A stretch of 64,000 bases of DNA from Ascaris suum (taxonomy: Eukaryota > Nematoda > Chromadorea > Rhabditida > Ascarididae), in assembly GCA_013433145.1 (NCBI GenBank), contig CM024185.1, forward strand, positions 5,435,001 to 5,499,000, given 5' to 3'. Position numbers and translations under genes: made by a program. Shown here piece by piece: positions 44,198 through 58,200 of this stretch; within the stretch, counting starts at the first letter, position 1, and every line of letters starts with the position of its first letter. The notes beneath the pieces are model-generated. The model saw only the letters and a program-made list of their open reading frames with translations. It had not been told where the DNA came from and did no database searches.

Positions 44198-46152
44198 GTG
44201 CTGGAATCGCTGGAGATGCTATCTTCACTTTCACAGTTACCAGATACTTTAAGGATCTCCGCTGAACAAAGTTTTGCACCTTCCTTGAACGGGTGATCCC
44301 AGTTCACCGGATCATATTTGATCGCCCAACCTGATCCAAACTTTCAAAACCATCTTTGAATAGATTACATAAAACGCAATTACAGAATTTTAACACGTAC
44401 AATTGCCATAAAAACCATTAATAACAAACATCGGCTAATCTCTCACAGGAGATAATTTTACTGACAACGCTTGAAGCTTATCAATAACCCCAGCATAAAA
44501 CTCATTTCATTGAAAAAACCGCATCATTATTAAATAGAATGATATTCATTGAGTATGTAAAGGCAACAACGATTATACCGTCAAAATCAACAACAAATAA
44601 ATAACGTTTATTGAATTTACGACACCTTACGGCAACTATGAACGGTAAAAAACATATTACATTCCGGTACACTCATATATAACACAAAATAAGGAATGAA
44701 CATTAAGAGATTGATCAACCAATCGAAGAACAGCAATTGACTCGATCGATACTATAACTTACTCCACCGATACCTTCGGACATTTGTTATCAGTCGATCT
44801 TCAGTGAGCTTATCATGAAGGGAATCTTCTTTTATTTCTATGCAGTACGTCCGTAAAAACTCAGCCAGCTATGATGATCGATACCATCAATACAATCATC
44901 AATGAAGACGAAAGCAATTGTTGGATCGATCGATTTTCAGTTCAGTAGCTACAAACCGACCAATGTGCAACTAGAAACGATTCATATATGCCATAGTGCA
45001 ACGTGATCAACAATGAAGGTACATGCTACAAACAGGATATGAACACAAGATAAGACCTGAAAGCCCAATAAGCTCGAGGTTCGCATTTCAACGACAATTT
45101 AAGGCGCTCACAACATATAAAACATGCAGTATGCGTGTGTGCCATTCCACTACCCATGTCAACGGTTAAGAGATAGGGAGTTTGTAGGTATAAAAGATCA
45201 ACTCATAAGGCGGCTATTACTAGTTGAAATACTTTTTACTTCCTCAAAATTTCCGGTCAAAATTTGAGGTATACGGCAGCAAAAAGTTGGCATTGCTCAC
45301 ATAAAATAAATATCAAGAGAAATTAAAAAATCAACTTCATATATGACAGAGAACGCTGGCAAATGTAAAATCCTCAAACATTCATAGTGATATGCAAAAC
45401 TCATAGGAATAATCCACTCCATAGGAATAATGCGATGAATCCATCTAAACACAGATACATCCGAAATAAGGAAAATAAAAGCTTATAAGCTTTTGATGCA
45501 TTTCTTCAAAGAAAACTAAAAAGAAGACTGTGAACTCTTTGGTATATCGATAAGGAAAAATTTAACATTGTGAGCTCCTAAAATAATATCCATAGCACAA
45601 TATCATAGAATAAATTTTACACAAGTAGTTCGTTTATAATCCCTCTTCAATTTCTTCTTGTGAATGACGAAAAATCTTAGGTAAAGACCTATATGTTGGC
45701 AGAGACCCTTTCTCCGTTCTACAAATCCATTCACTCCTCTTGAATAAACGTCGATAAAAATTCATAGAGGAAGATAACATTTAAGGCTCATCTCAATTAA
45801 CTCTTTTATTCAATAAATTTGCATAAAAAACGATCGAAAATACCAGCATGATAGGTTTATATAAATCATAAAGATTTTTAAATACAATGCTTTATACGCG
45901 GTAATAAGGCAAAAAAAGGAACAATAAGAAACAAAAAAACGATAAATAAGAATAACTGAAATGAGAGACAACGCAAAAAAAAATTCCCATATGCGATAAT
46001 AATCTCAGCAAAAATCTTCACTTCGATTTATTTAAATTATAAGTGAACCCTTCGATGCTTATTAAACATCACATCCATAAAATTACGCCCGCTATGCGCA
46101 TTTCAGCAAAGTTTTCGGGAAACTGCAACTAACTGCTATATACACACGGATA
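44198..46152. other. intergenic region, no gene recognised
   Basis: About 2 kb of AT-rich DNA between the BCS1 5' end and the stop of the next gene. It likely holds the BCS1 promoter. Nothing with both an open frame and splice signals was accepted. Confidence 0.4.
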
Positions 46153-49100
46153 TCAATAATCTTCTTCAGAGACGTTGGTCCTTTTCCTTATTGGTACGAT
46201 ATAGAGTGAACGTTCCACTCGTACTTCCTCAATCATTTTAAGCGCGCGCAAACACGGTATTCCAGCTTTGGTCCATGCCACCTTCTGTTTCGCTCTTAAC
46301 TGACGTCTAAACTCGCCGTCTTCGATGAAGATTTTATTGTGCAATTCTTGTAGCACTGCCTACAAACAAATTCAATTAGTCAATGACTACATGCTAAAAT
46401 AGATCAACATAACTGCCAATCTGGAAGCAATTTCCTTATTTAATAGGGAGACCTAAATTTTGCTCATGATACTCCACGAAACGAATAGGGAAATCTCCTG
46501 CATCTTTTCCCTTCCTGAATTAATGCCGAATAAAAAACATATAGTTTCCATCGTCGCTTAGAGATGGCAACGAATATTAGCCTATCCTCATGAGGGCACA
46601 AGGTGAGTAGCACCTACTAGGTTGGGAATATTTTTTAATTAACTGGTAGGTGCATGTGTTTACACAAAAGCTTTATAAGGTTTAATAATCGTACAGCTAC
46701 CTTAATTCTGCATATGCATCACACCAGTACCTTTCCCAGGTATGCTTTAGTCTACATTTTTTACATTTTACTAATAAACCCCTTAAATGTTCGCTGTAGC
46801 ACAGTGTGTTACCGAACTTTCGTTGTCTCCTGAACTTACTGTTCATTCGTAATAATCCACGAATATGGAGAGAACTACATGGAGCAGTCAGGGTGAGAAC
46901 GATGCTACCTGGCTTCTCCACGCGTAGACTATTTCCCTTTCTTCCTGACGTAGCTGCTGAATTGGCTTCTTCAATAAGGCCATCTTCTTTGCGATCGCCT
47001 CGTTTAGCGCCACGATCATCTCAAATTCATTATCACGTCTAAATAATATCACAAGCAACATAACTCACTAAATATTTTACTAGTTTCGCTTCACCAATGA
47101 GTCAATAAGTGGCTTTATTCAATCACACTCCGTATTCATGCTTGTGCTCGATTACATTTTACTCAAAATTGCGCACTTTTCGATCAAAAGTGATTCGTAA
47201 CGACCATCTTACCAAAAGCCAACTCAAGCTGTAAAGCCGGCAAATCGCCAACTTTAGCGATCCCACACTCATGCACCTCAAATTGTTGACAACTGTGACT
47301 AATCTATTGTGATTATTTAAAAACGTTGTGCGTTAAGTTTGACCTTAATGCTCAAGTTGCTCCGCCTTCTCGCTCGTTCCCCATTTTTGGAACAAATCGC
47401 GACCTACTAATAGATAATCTGCCGGCGATAACTATTATATCGAAGCTTCAATATTCCACAGAAATCTTTACAGTCCCTCGAGCACCAGAAAGACCGAAGC
47501 ACTGCCACAGTAGATTAGCACTAGAGATGAGGATTGTGAAATAAGTATGGTGGAGGACATGATCAGTTCAGCGCAGACATTCCGGCATCAATCAAATACG
47601 ATGCGATGTCAACTGCTTCAAAAGTTAGTGACAAAATTTTTCGTCGTTCAAAAACGAAGTCACTCTCGAATCCGCCCAAATTTGTCGCACCAACGCATCA
47701 CTACAACTTATAAACTCTATCAACATATTACAACTCTATAACTTCACAAATAAATTACAACTTTACGAGCATATAACACCTTTGCAATTTTATAAACATA
47801 TTCTCCAATACTGCCATGGTTGATTTACAAAAATGATTGCATTTTATGCAGTTCGCCCTTGATATTTCTCAAAGCTTGAGTTATAGTATCTTTAACATCT
47901 AAATTACGTTATCCATAATAGCACTTTTTATTTCTTTTCAAGCACACAACTACCTAGTGAATAAGCGTTTCTGGTGAGTAAAAAAAAGCAAACCAAAGAG
48001 AAGCTCACCTCATTAAACGAGTTAAGATCCAGTCGTGCACGTGTTGTGGGTGGTATACGTGAGAAATCCTTTGATCCCACCTGGTCGAGCAGTACCTGTG
48101 AGAATATATAAGCCATTCAATTTGCATTCCCTCACTTAATGAACATAAGACAGAAATAAAGTATCGCATATATACTGCAGATGTTGCAATGTTCAGCAAG
48201 AAGGAAGATCGTTGGTACAGTGCTTTGTCACCAAGGCACATCATAATCTTCAATACTTCTGCAGCAGTGCAATAACCCTAAGAAAGCGATTGCCAACAAA
48301 AAACTTTGTTCCAATTTAACAAAAATGCAAATATTTCATATTACAAATAAATTAAAACGTCAGCTGACTATTCTAAATTGCCCTTCCACAACAAGATAGA
48401 AGCTGGAGAGGAATCTGTTGCATTAGTGACCGTTCTCAAAACATACTCGTCACAGCTACGTGTACCAATAAGTGCCCAATCCCATGGCCTTAGGATCGAT
48501 GGGCATCACTGAGGTGATTTTCCATTTATCGAATCGGTGGAACAAGACAAAATGGCCAAAAATATTAGAAAAAACACTAGTACTGTTACAAAATCACTGC
48601 TGCATGTACAACCAGTGCAAAATCAAACAAACATGCGTAATTTCCGCACTATTTTTACAAACAAAAGAAACACTCTGGGAAATTTCCCTTATTTCAAGTG
48701 CAACATGAGCGCCCATAAAGGTGGTACTCCTATCTCCGTCTGTATACTTCTCTTTCCCTTATAAACTCAGCGTTAATTCCGAATAAAATAAGAAAAAGAT
48801 TTCGTTTCGAGATGAGTAATGACTTACTGCTGTCGCTATATAGCGCAAAATTATGAAAACAGCAATTATAACATCACACCCTGCACGCCGAGATATCACC
48901 TGGATTCGGTAAAGTTTTTATGGATAATCCCTTAAAAAGACACCAAATTTAGATGTTTGTGAGACGAATCAGGTAGTTAAATCTAGCAGTTCCCTGTGAA
49001 TTATAAATTAATGCACCATCCTCTCTCTACATTCTCCTTCATCATTAAAAAAAGTTGACTATGCCAAGCCAAACATCAATATATTCGAAATGCAGTCAGA

Positions 49101-51283
49101 ATGCCACTGCGTTGATCGGAAGGTATTCTTTATATACAAATTGACGGAAAATGCAAGACATGCAGGAAAAACTGAATCATTCAGAATATTTTTGAGATAA
49201 CTCGTGATGATGAGGATATTTACTGTCTCACGACCCGCCCCCATAATCGAAGTGGTAAATAAATCCTTTCCCGTATGATGGTGACCCTCTCCACGAATTT
49301 ACCATATTAGTAAATAAACGAAACGAAGAAATATTAAAATAAGGAATCCAATTTCACAGAGCTGAATGAAGTATGCCGATGGCTTTCCTCTGTTGCTCAC
49401 TTATACTCGTTTTACAACCACAAAATTCAGTTAATTCAGCAATAACACTGACTAAAGTCGTTACCAAAGCCAGTGCAGCAAAAGTGCGGACGATGATGGT
49501 AAACAGGAGGAGAGAGCGGGAAGTGGAGGGGAGACAGTTGCAAACGAACTTGAAGACTCAGAAACGAACTTCACTCGCTGCATTGACGACGGGATTGAAA
49601 AAGCATGAAAACAGTTCGCTAATATTGCATAGAATTACGCCAATATCACATAGAAAACAGCTCTATTTCTCCCTCCCACCGCCAACAACATCTAACACTC
49701 ACCTTTGCCAAACTGTTACTGCGACAGCCGACACCAATTCTCGCCCTTTCTGCGGCCAGATGGTTGCCTTTCATTTCACTTGGTTCCTCTTGGCCATCTA
49801 TCACTGCCTTATCATTGGGCTGCATCATGTTCTCTTTACTGTTCACATCCTGCCCATCTATATCAATCCCATGCACCTGGAACGCATTACACATTCGGGC
49901 GCATAAAATCAACGCCCTTAAACAAGAAGGATGTGATACTCACACCCAAAAGGTCATATATGAAAAGAAATATGAGTTTGCAGGCTTTTTAGGTGAATAT
50001 ATAGCGGTTTCATGGCAGAGATTGCAGGATTTCTGGCGTAATCCCATCATTGGGTTACGCTCATATTCGAAGACAGCTACGGTTCTCTGTAAGCGATGAT
50101 GCATAGTTCAAACTTTTCAGGTTGGCCGGATAAAATGTGCTTTACATCTGATCTGACCCTGGATAACAGTTGCCAGCAGGGACATTTCAAACAGCTAGTC
50201 ATTTTGCTACCACCTGATTATCTCGCATCTTGACGGCGATTGCAGAGATCGTCTTGATATTTGCATTAAACAAGGAAACTATCCCGACCAGTTACACAAC
50301 TCCCTTCAGCAGCTATTGAAAACAAGCATGGAGCTTTTAAAGCTATAAACTGCGCAAATCAAAAGATGTGCCGTACCCTCAAAAAGTTGCGATCCTCGTC
50401 GTGATCGGCTCCTTGAATTGATTCGAGTTCCTTTTGCGACTCAGCCAGTCTGTCGAGGGCAATCGCCAATTTCTCTATCGCTTCGTCCAAACAGCCATTT
50501 GCTACAAGCAGGATCGCTTATATATCAAATAAAAGAAAAAACAGTATCATATACTCCACATCCTACCAATGTATGACTGGAAAAGATCCTTCCTGCATTT
50601 TCTAGCACGCAATTTCTTTTGCACTGACCATTTGAAAATGGAACTCCCGGAGTCTAAATTTTTGACTCCGTCGCCAGCTCGATATATTCATCCCCTTAAA
50701 ATACTGGCTTCCAGCCAAACTCCGGGTTTTTTAAAAATTTTCCACAAAAGAACTATTCAGTGAGGGGGGAAAGGCCATTCAAGCCTTCCAGAAAGTATCA
50801 CCTTAAAATGCCCAATAGTCGAAGAAGTCCGAAACCCTCAGGCGTATTGACACCAAATAAATTGCTAAAGCATCAAATACTTCATTTTCGGAGAAAGAAA
50901 TTCAGAAGGTTAAAAAAGGAATCGTTAAAAGCAGAGAAAAACGCGACTTCAAAATGAACTTCTAGCCCCGATGAGGCTTTCGTTCTTGAGATTGAAAGAA
51001 GTTCGGGTTCGAGTTCTAGTTCTAGTTGGTCTCTTCCACGTTTCTCATCTTAATTCCCCTCCACCTCCTATCTCTCCCTTTCAATACTAAGCAACCAACA
51101 CTTTAGCTCTATTAGCCGGAAATAAATGCAACTCACATACATTTTTGAATACTCGCTTCACTTGCGCCGTTCTCTTCAGCGAGTTTTCTAAGCCTCTGAT
51201 TTCTAGCCCTGCCCAGCTCAAGAAGCTCTCTTCCCATCACATCGACCATCCTCAACGATTCCCTCGATCTAACGCCGCGAACG
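46153..51283 (-). CDS. unidentified multi-exon gene, charged helical protein
   Basis: A chain of phase-compatible exons ending in TGA at 46153: 51283-51141, 50501-50377, 49876-49703, 48277-48176, 48095-48009, (one missing exon), 47038-46909, 46359-46153. About 320 residues are visible. The first part is rich in Glu, Leu, Arg and Lys and is probably coiled coil (VMGRELLELGRARNQRLRKL, EAIEKLAIALDRLAESQKEL). Then comes an acidic linker, YCTAAEVLKIMMCLGDKALY and RIPPTTRARLDLNSFNE. The C-terminal part is again helical and basic (KMALLKKPIQQLRQEEREIV, FRRQLRAKQKVAWTKAGIP) and ends RKRTNVSEEDY. No signal peptide or enzyme motif is seen. Phase 0 after 48009 and phase 2 before 47038 require an exon I could not place. 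The 5' end is open: the first listed exon is entered in phase 2. I do not recognise the family. Confidence 0.55.
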
Positions 51284-51721
51284 CTGCAGGTGATTTGTCC
51301 TTAAACCAATAACTTTATGGAGACAGGTAAAACTCAATCGCAGCATCAGTCTTGCGTGAGTGAAAGCAGGCGCAAGATCCGGACCGGGTTTGGGACACCT
51401 TTCAGTCACTGGTTAAATTCGATTCTGATTCCAGTCGCAGTAGCAATCAGATTCAACCCGCAATCTGTTGTGCGCGAATTAAACAAGAAGTAACACTCGA
51501 TCATATTCAAGTCACATGCAAATTCCAATATAAATGCAATGGAAATAGAAAATGTATTCTTCGAAGGCGCAAGGAAATAACCGTGACAGGAAGAACACTT
51601 CTCACTCTGGCGATGCTTGTGATAGATAAAATCAAAGAGGAAAACAAGAGGGGAAGGCGAAGAAAGAGAGAGGACGGGAAAGGAACAGATTCCAACCAAA
51701 TCAGCGAAAATAACACCTTAC

Positions 51722-51781
51722 TTTATTGAGTTCAGTATTCCCCAACAGCGTGTATATGAACCAAGCAAGTTCTTCCAGCAA
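51722..51781 (-). other. candidate upstream exon of the unidentified gene
   Basis: Sixty bases between TTTTAAG and GTAAGG, with no stop in the frame reading LLEELAWFIYTLLGNTELNK. It ends in phase 0, whereas the next listed exon needs phase 2, so either a second frame (also open) is used or an exon lies between. Another possible exon, 52376-52330 (AIGEGFRSWHNRMIP, phases 1 to 0), would join it in phase. Confidence 0.3.
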
Positions 51782-54062
51782 CTTAAAATTTCGAATTTTT
51801 TTCGGCATTTCATTAAAAAATTTCAAATACCTTCAAAACACAGAATCTAATAGCACTGAAATAATCAAGAAAAGATTATTAAACAATTTAAAACGACCAT
51901 AAAAAAACCGGAATAAACATTCAGCAGCACCTGCACTACCTGTCCTGCTATCATCTAAATGCGTAGAAGCAATCACTAACTACTGAATTAATCCCATCCT
52001 ATATTAACGCCGAATAACAGGAGGCGATAATAACGCATCGCACTAAAGAATTGAAACCACAACCTGATACGACCACTCGAGTATACAACTTATAAGACAA
52101 TGCGTGGTCCTAGTTTTGGGTGGACGGAATTACACCTCTCCAGTTATGCATTTTTTGCATCGGCAAGTGCCAATACAGATAATGCCCTAGTGAGGTGACA
52201 CCACGCACTTTTTCCGACCTTTCCAAAATATAGAAAAAAGCACAACAAACCTGTCACACTTCACTAGCAGATCGGATCCTCGCAATCAATACCTTGAACG
52301 ACAGATGATGAATTTCCTGCGACACTAACAGGTATCATTCGATTATGCCAACTGCGAAATCCTTCACCTATTGCCACTAAAATGCGCCGAAGTAAAGAAT
52401 ATGCATTTCACCCGACGTGGTAAAACAGAATGGCACAATGGGTTGGGTGGATTTTCTGAAAGCTAGCCTAGCGGCTGACTTCGTAATAAACAGGCAGGCG
52501 GTTTATGAAAAGAAATAAAGCGGGTGAAAGCCGAGTGTAGATTTTCCGGAACGAGAGGTGGAAGAAAGAAGAGGGAAGGCATGAGGTTTTTTGGGGTCAC
52601 GGGGTTGCAGATACTAACGTTGTGGTAGGGGTAGCACTATGTAAGCATGAGCCTTTTACAGTAATAGTTTCCCACTATTACAGCACAACAGTACTCGTTA
52701 TAAGCCGTTGCTGCAATGTTAAGAAAACTGAAAGAAAAAAAAAAGAACACTCCCTCCCTCTCGCTCTAAAATCATTCGGAACTTATAGCTCCGGAAGTTG
52801 TATCCTAGGTGACCTAGTATTCTGATCCCTCCCCCTCCTATCCTGATTGAAACCTGAAAGCGGATCGACCTGCACTAAAACTGCTCAAATTATTCAAACT
52901 CAAACCTAGCCAAATCATTAAAAACTTCGACTACAAACTAACAATGTCGGTGCCGATTTACAAAGACCGTATTATCCTTCCTCTCCCATACAACTAAAAA
53001 TAAAAAAATTAAAAAACCCCACGTCATCGCATCTACATATTGTATTTTGAATTCGATATCAAACGGCGTTGCGCGCTTTTCGTAACCGTAACCCAATTGA
53101 AGTAGCAGACAATCCTGTGAAGGTACAACCAAGTGTATTTGAAATTTTCAAAGCAAATTTAACAAACATTTCATATATTAGTCAGTGGCGACCATACAAA
53201 AACTTATAACAGTATAAACAGTAAACAGTATAAAGTATAGCAGAAAATAAGCTTTCACAGGTATTGATAGCAAATTAAAATTAACAGAAGTAATATTTTT
53301 TTAGAGGTTTACTTAAATATTCCGGTGATTTATTCAATCGTTTCATTTATAATATTTTGAAACATTTATTTAATGCTTTGCAAATAAAATTGCAAAAAAA
53401 AAGCAATTAAAAAAATCAATATATAAATATAATAAAAGAGAAAACAGATCTATACAATTAAAGAATACAATCGCTGCAAAAGATCAGAATCGCACATAAT
53501 TTACGCATGATAAATTGTCAATGGAATGTGATTCAAAGGATGTGACACAATTCATGAAAATAGACAATTTTTTTTTTGCCCTCATCGATTCCTTCCAACA
53601 GCTGATTCTAAATTTGGAAGGTTGCCAAGTGAAAAAAATTTGGAAAGTTATCAAGCGAAAGCTACTAAGCACACTGTTTAGTTTATAGGTAGTCGATCAA
53701 AATCCTAATAAAAACGTGCAAAATGAAATTAAACACAACAATATTCCAATCACAGTAAGTTAGTTGTCCTTAAATAACTCTTATATTTTTCGGCTGTAAA
53801 GTTTCTCGAAGCTGTAATATAGAACTACTTTTCTAAGTTTAGTATAGCTATAGCTATGGCACCAACAATAAAAGGTTTTCCTTTGCTATCCAGATTTAAG
53901 TGTTAAAGAGCTCCTTTTATTGTGTTGTACGATGATATGAAGTTAGAAAACATGTACATTTCATGACAAATGATAAACGCTGAAAAATGACAGGTTTGAA
54001 ATGCAAATTCGCATTAACAGCCTCAAACGTCCACGGTCAGTACCCGTTTCCGACAGAGGGCC

Positions 54063-54077
54063 GGGGGGGGGGGGGGG
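54063..54077 (+). repeat. poly(G) tract, G15
   Basis: Fifteen G, about 190 bases from two C runs at 54269-54276 (C8) and 54282-54290 (C9). Confidence 0.95.
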
Positions 54078-54268
54078 AGAAGAGTGCGAGAGACGAAGAG
54101 AAATCGGCACTCAGCAATTTTTCAAAGGCGAAACCGTCGAAAAATATAAGACAAATGGACTCCATGAAATGCTGATTAGTTAGTTGTCGTCTTTATAGGG
54201 CTGCATTAGGTGTACCTCAAATGTAAGATTCTACTACACGTATGCGGAAATGTTCGTATCTGCCTTAA

Positions 54269-54290
54269 CCCCCCCCACTCACCCCCCCCC
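54269..54290 (+). repeat. paired poly(C) tracts, C8 and C9
   Basis: C8, then ACTCA, then C9 in intergenic DNA. Confidence 0.9.
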
Positions 54291-55216
54291 TCCCTACATC
54301 GCCAGATTTTGCAGTTACCAAGTTACTCGTATGTATGACTAATCATATTATTCGCAACGATGGAGACAATGGTGCAAAACGGAAGGCCTAATTTCCGAAG
54401 TGGCCGATCGCCGACAATCTATACAAGGTGTTCTTGCAGGAGTTATTGACTCTAAAAACATTTTTGATAGGAAATTAACTTCTCGTTCTTTTCGACACAA
54501 CAATCCCCGCAATAAATGGCTAAAGCATTCCAATGTAATAGCCAACAAAATTCGTATTATTACAAGTACTGAGCATTGAGACATATTCCTTTATACAACT
54601 TCTAATATATCTAATTCCTAGCTGTACTAAGCATACTGAGCGAATTAAATACGCAAATTAAGAGTGGACATTTCCGCCATCTAACAATTCGATATATCTA
54701 TGCATAGAAATACCGCTATAGCCATCTATGAAACTCTCATCCCTCTAATAAAGTCTTTGTTAGTATGCTTTTTGAAGGATAGGATCAATAGTAATATCCA
54801 TATATGAAATAAATTAATTCTTACAATACTGTTTCTTGCAGATTTCTTCATAACTAATATCCCTACTAGTAGATATAACCAACAAAGACCATACGATAGA
54901 TAAATAGTAAACGATTTGGGTAAGAGATGTCAGCTGATAGCAACTGTCATCGATATCGCAAATGAATACAGTTTATAAGGTGGTGGGGTGAGGAATTACG
55001 AGCTTCAGGATCTTTGGGGAATTGACAGATGAAAAATTACAACGGTATAAAATAAATAGATTAATGCGATTTCTTGTTGTTAGTGACGTTAGTTTCGCAC
55101 TTAAGCATAGACGCACAACTCACGAAAATAGACCTTTATCAAATGACTAACAAAATTGCTTTGGCAATTTAGTGAATAATAAATATTATCAAGGACAAGG
55201 CTCTTTAATAAGAGTC

Positions 55217-58200
55217 CTATGTCCATGCAGTTCTTTTAATGCTGAACAATGGCACCGATAGGCGCTCATCGGTGGAACCTCCTGAATCGGCGGCGCGGAT
55301 ACCAAGAACGGTCTGCCATCGCATCAATGCCCTCTGAAGGGTGTCCGAAATACATAGACCTGGTCTTGTCTTTGACATCTGCAAAGCGAACAAAACACCT
55401 TCCATGCAAATAGCCTTGATTGAAGGTTGTCAGATGTGATGATGTATCAGTGCATCGCATATGAGAAACTCAGCTACCTTAAGGTATGAATCGTTTATAC
55501 GAGTACAGGTGGGCTGGCATGGTTCGCTTTTTCTTCATACTTCACCAGTTTAATACTCGCTTATAAATGCAATTAGATAAGGGAATAAAAGCATAAAGCA
55601 ATTTGTTAAAAAAAAACCATTGAATGTAGCATGAGACTATTCATCTTATCTCATTTGTGATTCTGGCGTTATCACTTCTAATATCAAAGCATTCCTAAAA
55701 CTCGTTTCATACATTCACTATAGGACCTTCAATTATTCCCAAAATCGTCAACTTCTTCTTATTGAAATAAAGATAGAAATGAGAGCAAATAAGTGCCTAC
55801 CTATTTATTCAAATATATTTAAGAAGGATTGAGTGAGACAGCAATCGACCGCAAAAATGATCCCCAAGCCCTCTTCAATAAAAACCTTCCAGTTTTTTCC
55901 TTCGATGATATTTTAAATGACAATTTCCCCGATGAGAAGGGATGAACCAAACCATTCCCCCTATAAATGTTTATCGGTTAATTTTAGAGTACCTAACAGT
56001 AGAATTTGTGTGTTAGCTGTATCATAGTACCCTCTTATGCCTTACACCACCTATAGTACCTCATACCTTATATAAGCTATAGTACTATACTACCTTATAC
56101 CGCCAATCTTATAGCGTACCTTCAACACTGACCAACTTCTACAACACTAATATTTCACTTGTACTTTTATACTAGAATATGAATAAAAATTAGGAGATTT
56201 CGGTATGAAAAATACTGTAACGTTGTAAAAACTGTCGCACAATCCGCTGATTCTATTTTTAATCACCTTATCGATGCTAAATAAATGCAAAAATCAAAAA
56301 AAGAAGAAAAAAGGAACCGCAAAAAAAGAGAGAAAGCAAATACGACAACTAAAGAAACGGAAATTGAAATGCAAAGATATCGCTTGTGAAGAAAATCTTA
56401 AGTCTTACATAACTTTTCTCGGCAACAATGGAGAAGTGAAACAATTTCTTCCATATTACAATTAAACGGTACTATCGATGTATTCTATAAAAACAGATTA
56501 GCCCAACTCATGCTAACAAAAATCACGAAATAAATGAAGAATTATGCAAATCATTAGATAATAAATGAAATATGCAAATTAATAGTTACTAGACTAAGAC
56601 ATATTCTTATGTGAATAAGTATAAGTTCAACTTACACAATCGTTAACTCGAGCTAGAGCTTGAACTCGAGTACATCGTATTTCATGCATCAAATAAGCAG
56701 CCGTAAATGCTGGTGCTCGATTACGTCCATAGTGTGAATGTACCAAAACACATTTCTTGAGTGCTTTTGCTTTTGCTATCAATGCGATGAAATCTTCGAA
56801 ATACGGGATGAGATCTTGTTTATACTGCAAATATTCGTTTTTACAAATCGCATAATTAAATCAATAAATATTCCCATATTTTAAAGAATTAAAAAAGATT
56901 TCAATTACATATATTCTTGAAGAATACTAAATTTAGAACCGTAAATTAGTTTCAATCTAAGTTGTTCGAGTTAATCGACTCGTTGATATTACTTTATCAT
57001 TGCCAAGTTAATGAATTACTATATTTGGCTGTCAGAGAGGAAAACTAATTATCAACGAGTATATAATTAACTACTTCAACTGTAAGCATTTCGTACGACT
57101 AATATGAGAGACAACGGTTGATATTCTTGCTAATATCGTTTATTTTTTAGGATTTTCTCAATATGCAAATTATCGAAGATCCGATCAACAAATAAACATA
57201 CACTTATGGATTATTATGAAAATCCAGAGTAATATCATTGCTAATAAACTTGCCCACTATTTAGCCCGCAGGGCTAAATAGCCCTACAGCTTTCTTTGTC
57301 TTTATTTTGTGATTGCCTACAAGAGTATGTGCACCGCTTCTTGCACTTAGAAATTGGCATCCCAAATCATTATATATGGATCGTTATCTCAAATTTCTAG
57401 GTCATTCAACTATTTGCTCCTTTTATTGCTGATATGGATATCTGACTAAGCAGCAGCACTGAAAGAATTAAACTTCAAAGTTATGTTCGCTTAAAATTTT
57501 CTGAGAAAAATAAAAGTCAGGATATCAGCCCGACTCGTGAGCCTCGAAAGCCACACAATTTGTGATTAGATGTTTAATGTAAGGCAAAGCTGAGCAATTA
57601 CATCTTGCTGCAAAAAATCGGGAAGTTTCGAATGTTCAAAGAAACTCTCCCCACCCCGCCTCCACGCCGGACTATATCCCAGTCTGTGAAAAAAAAAGTT
57701 CCAAAAAAATTCACGTTTGACTTTTTCGACTGTGCTAAAATTCTATCATTACAAACAAACAAAGTACACATAAGATGAGGCGAGTACACTAAACGTACTT
57801 ACCGGTTGGCCGGGTTTCTCCTCGAGCACATTGATCGCCATAATGACACGTGAATGAGCAGTCCTCCGTGAACATAGACAAGGACATTCACCCCTTCGAT
57901 TCCTGAATGACAACAACCTCATAGGTGAATAATATAGCACAAACCTATGCTCGCTAGCACCAACAAGGTATGTTGGTTTATACGTTGATATGGTTGCACA
58001 TCGAAATTCTACTCTCAAAACCGCATTTAAAACCTACATCGGATAATAATAAACTGCAAGAAACCGGATAACGACTCTCAATGTCGGTGGATATCGACTT
58101 TGTCAGTGGCCTCGTAGCATTCCGAAAAAATGTCGATCACTAACGCATTTAAACGATAAATAATAATGAAAGTATAAACACTTCATATTTGCCACTAAAA

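Larger units (their letters stand above)
51784..55216. other. poorly resolved region between two genes
   Basis: About 3.4 kb upstream of the unidentified gene and downstream of the phosphatase-like stop. It may contain 5' exons of the unidentified gene: 52376-52330, and 53114-53037, a 26-codon open stretch between TTCACAG and GTAGAT reading DCLLLQLGYGYEKR, whose phase does not fit. Otherwise AT-rich, with three G/C homopolymers near 54063-54290. Confidence 0.35.

Noticed and set aside
49373..49906. Longest single open frame in the window (177 codons, plus strand)
   Set aside because: It overlaps, on the opposite strand, the well-phased exon 49876-49703 of the unidentified minus-strand gene, has no recognisable product and looks like a shadow of that exon.
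54340..54590. Open frames on both strands near 54.4 kb
   Set aside because: Minus-strand 78 codons and a short plus-strand frame overlap; neither fits a neighbouring gene in phase or shows a motif.
55266..55460. Alternative frame across the last phosphatase-like exon (GRCFVRFADVKD)
   Set aside because: The preceding exon ends in phase 0, which selects the frame reading ICMEGVLFALQMS and ending at 55217; the other frame needs phase 1.
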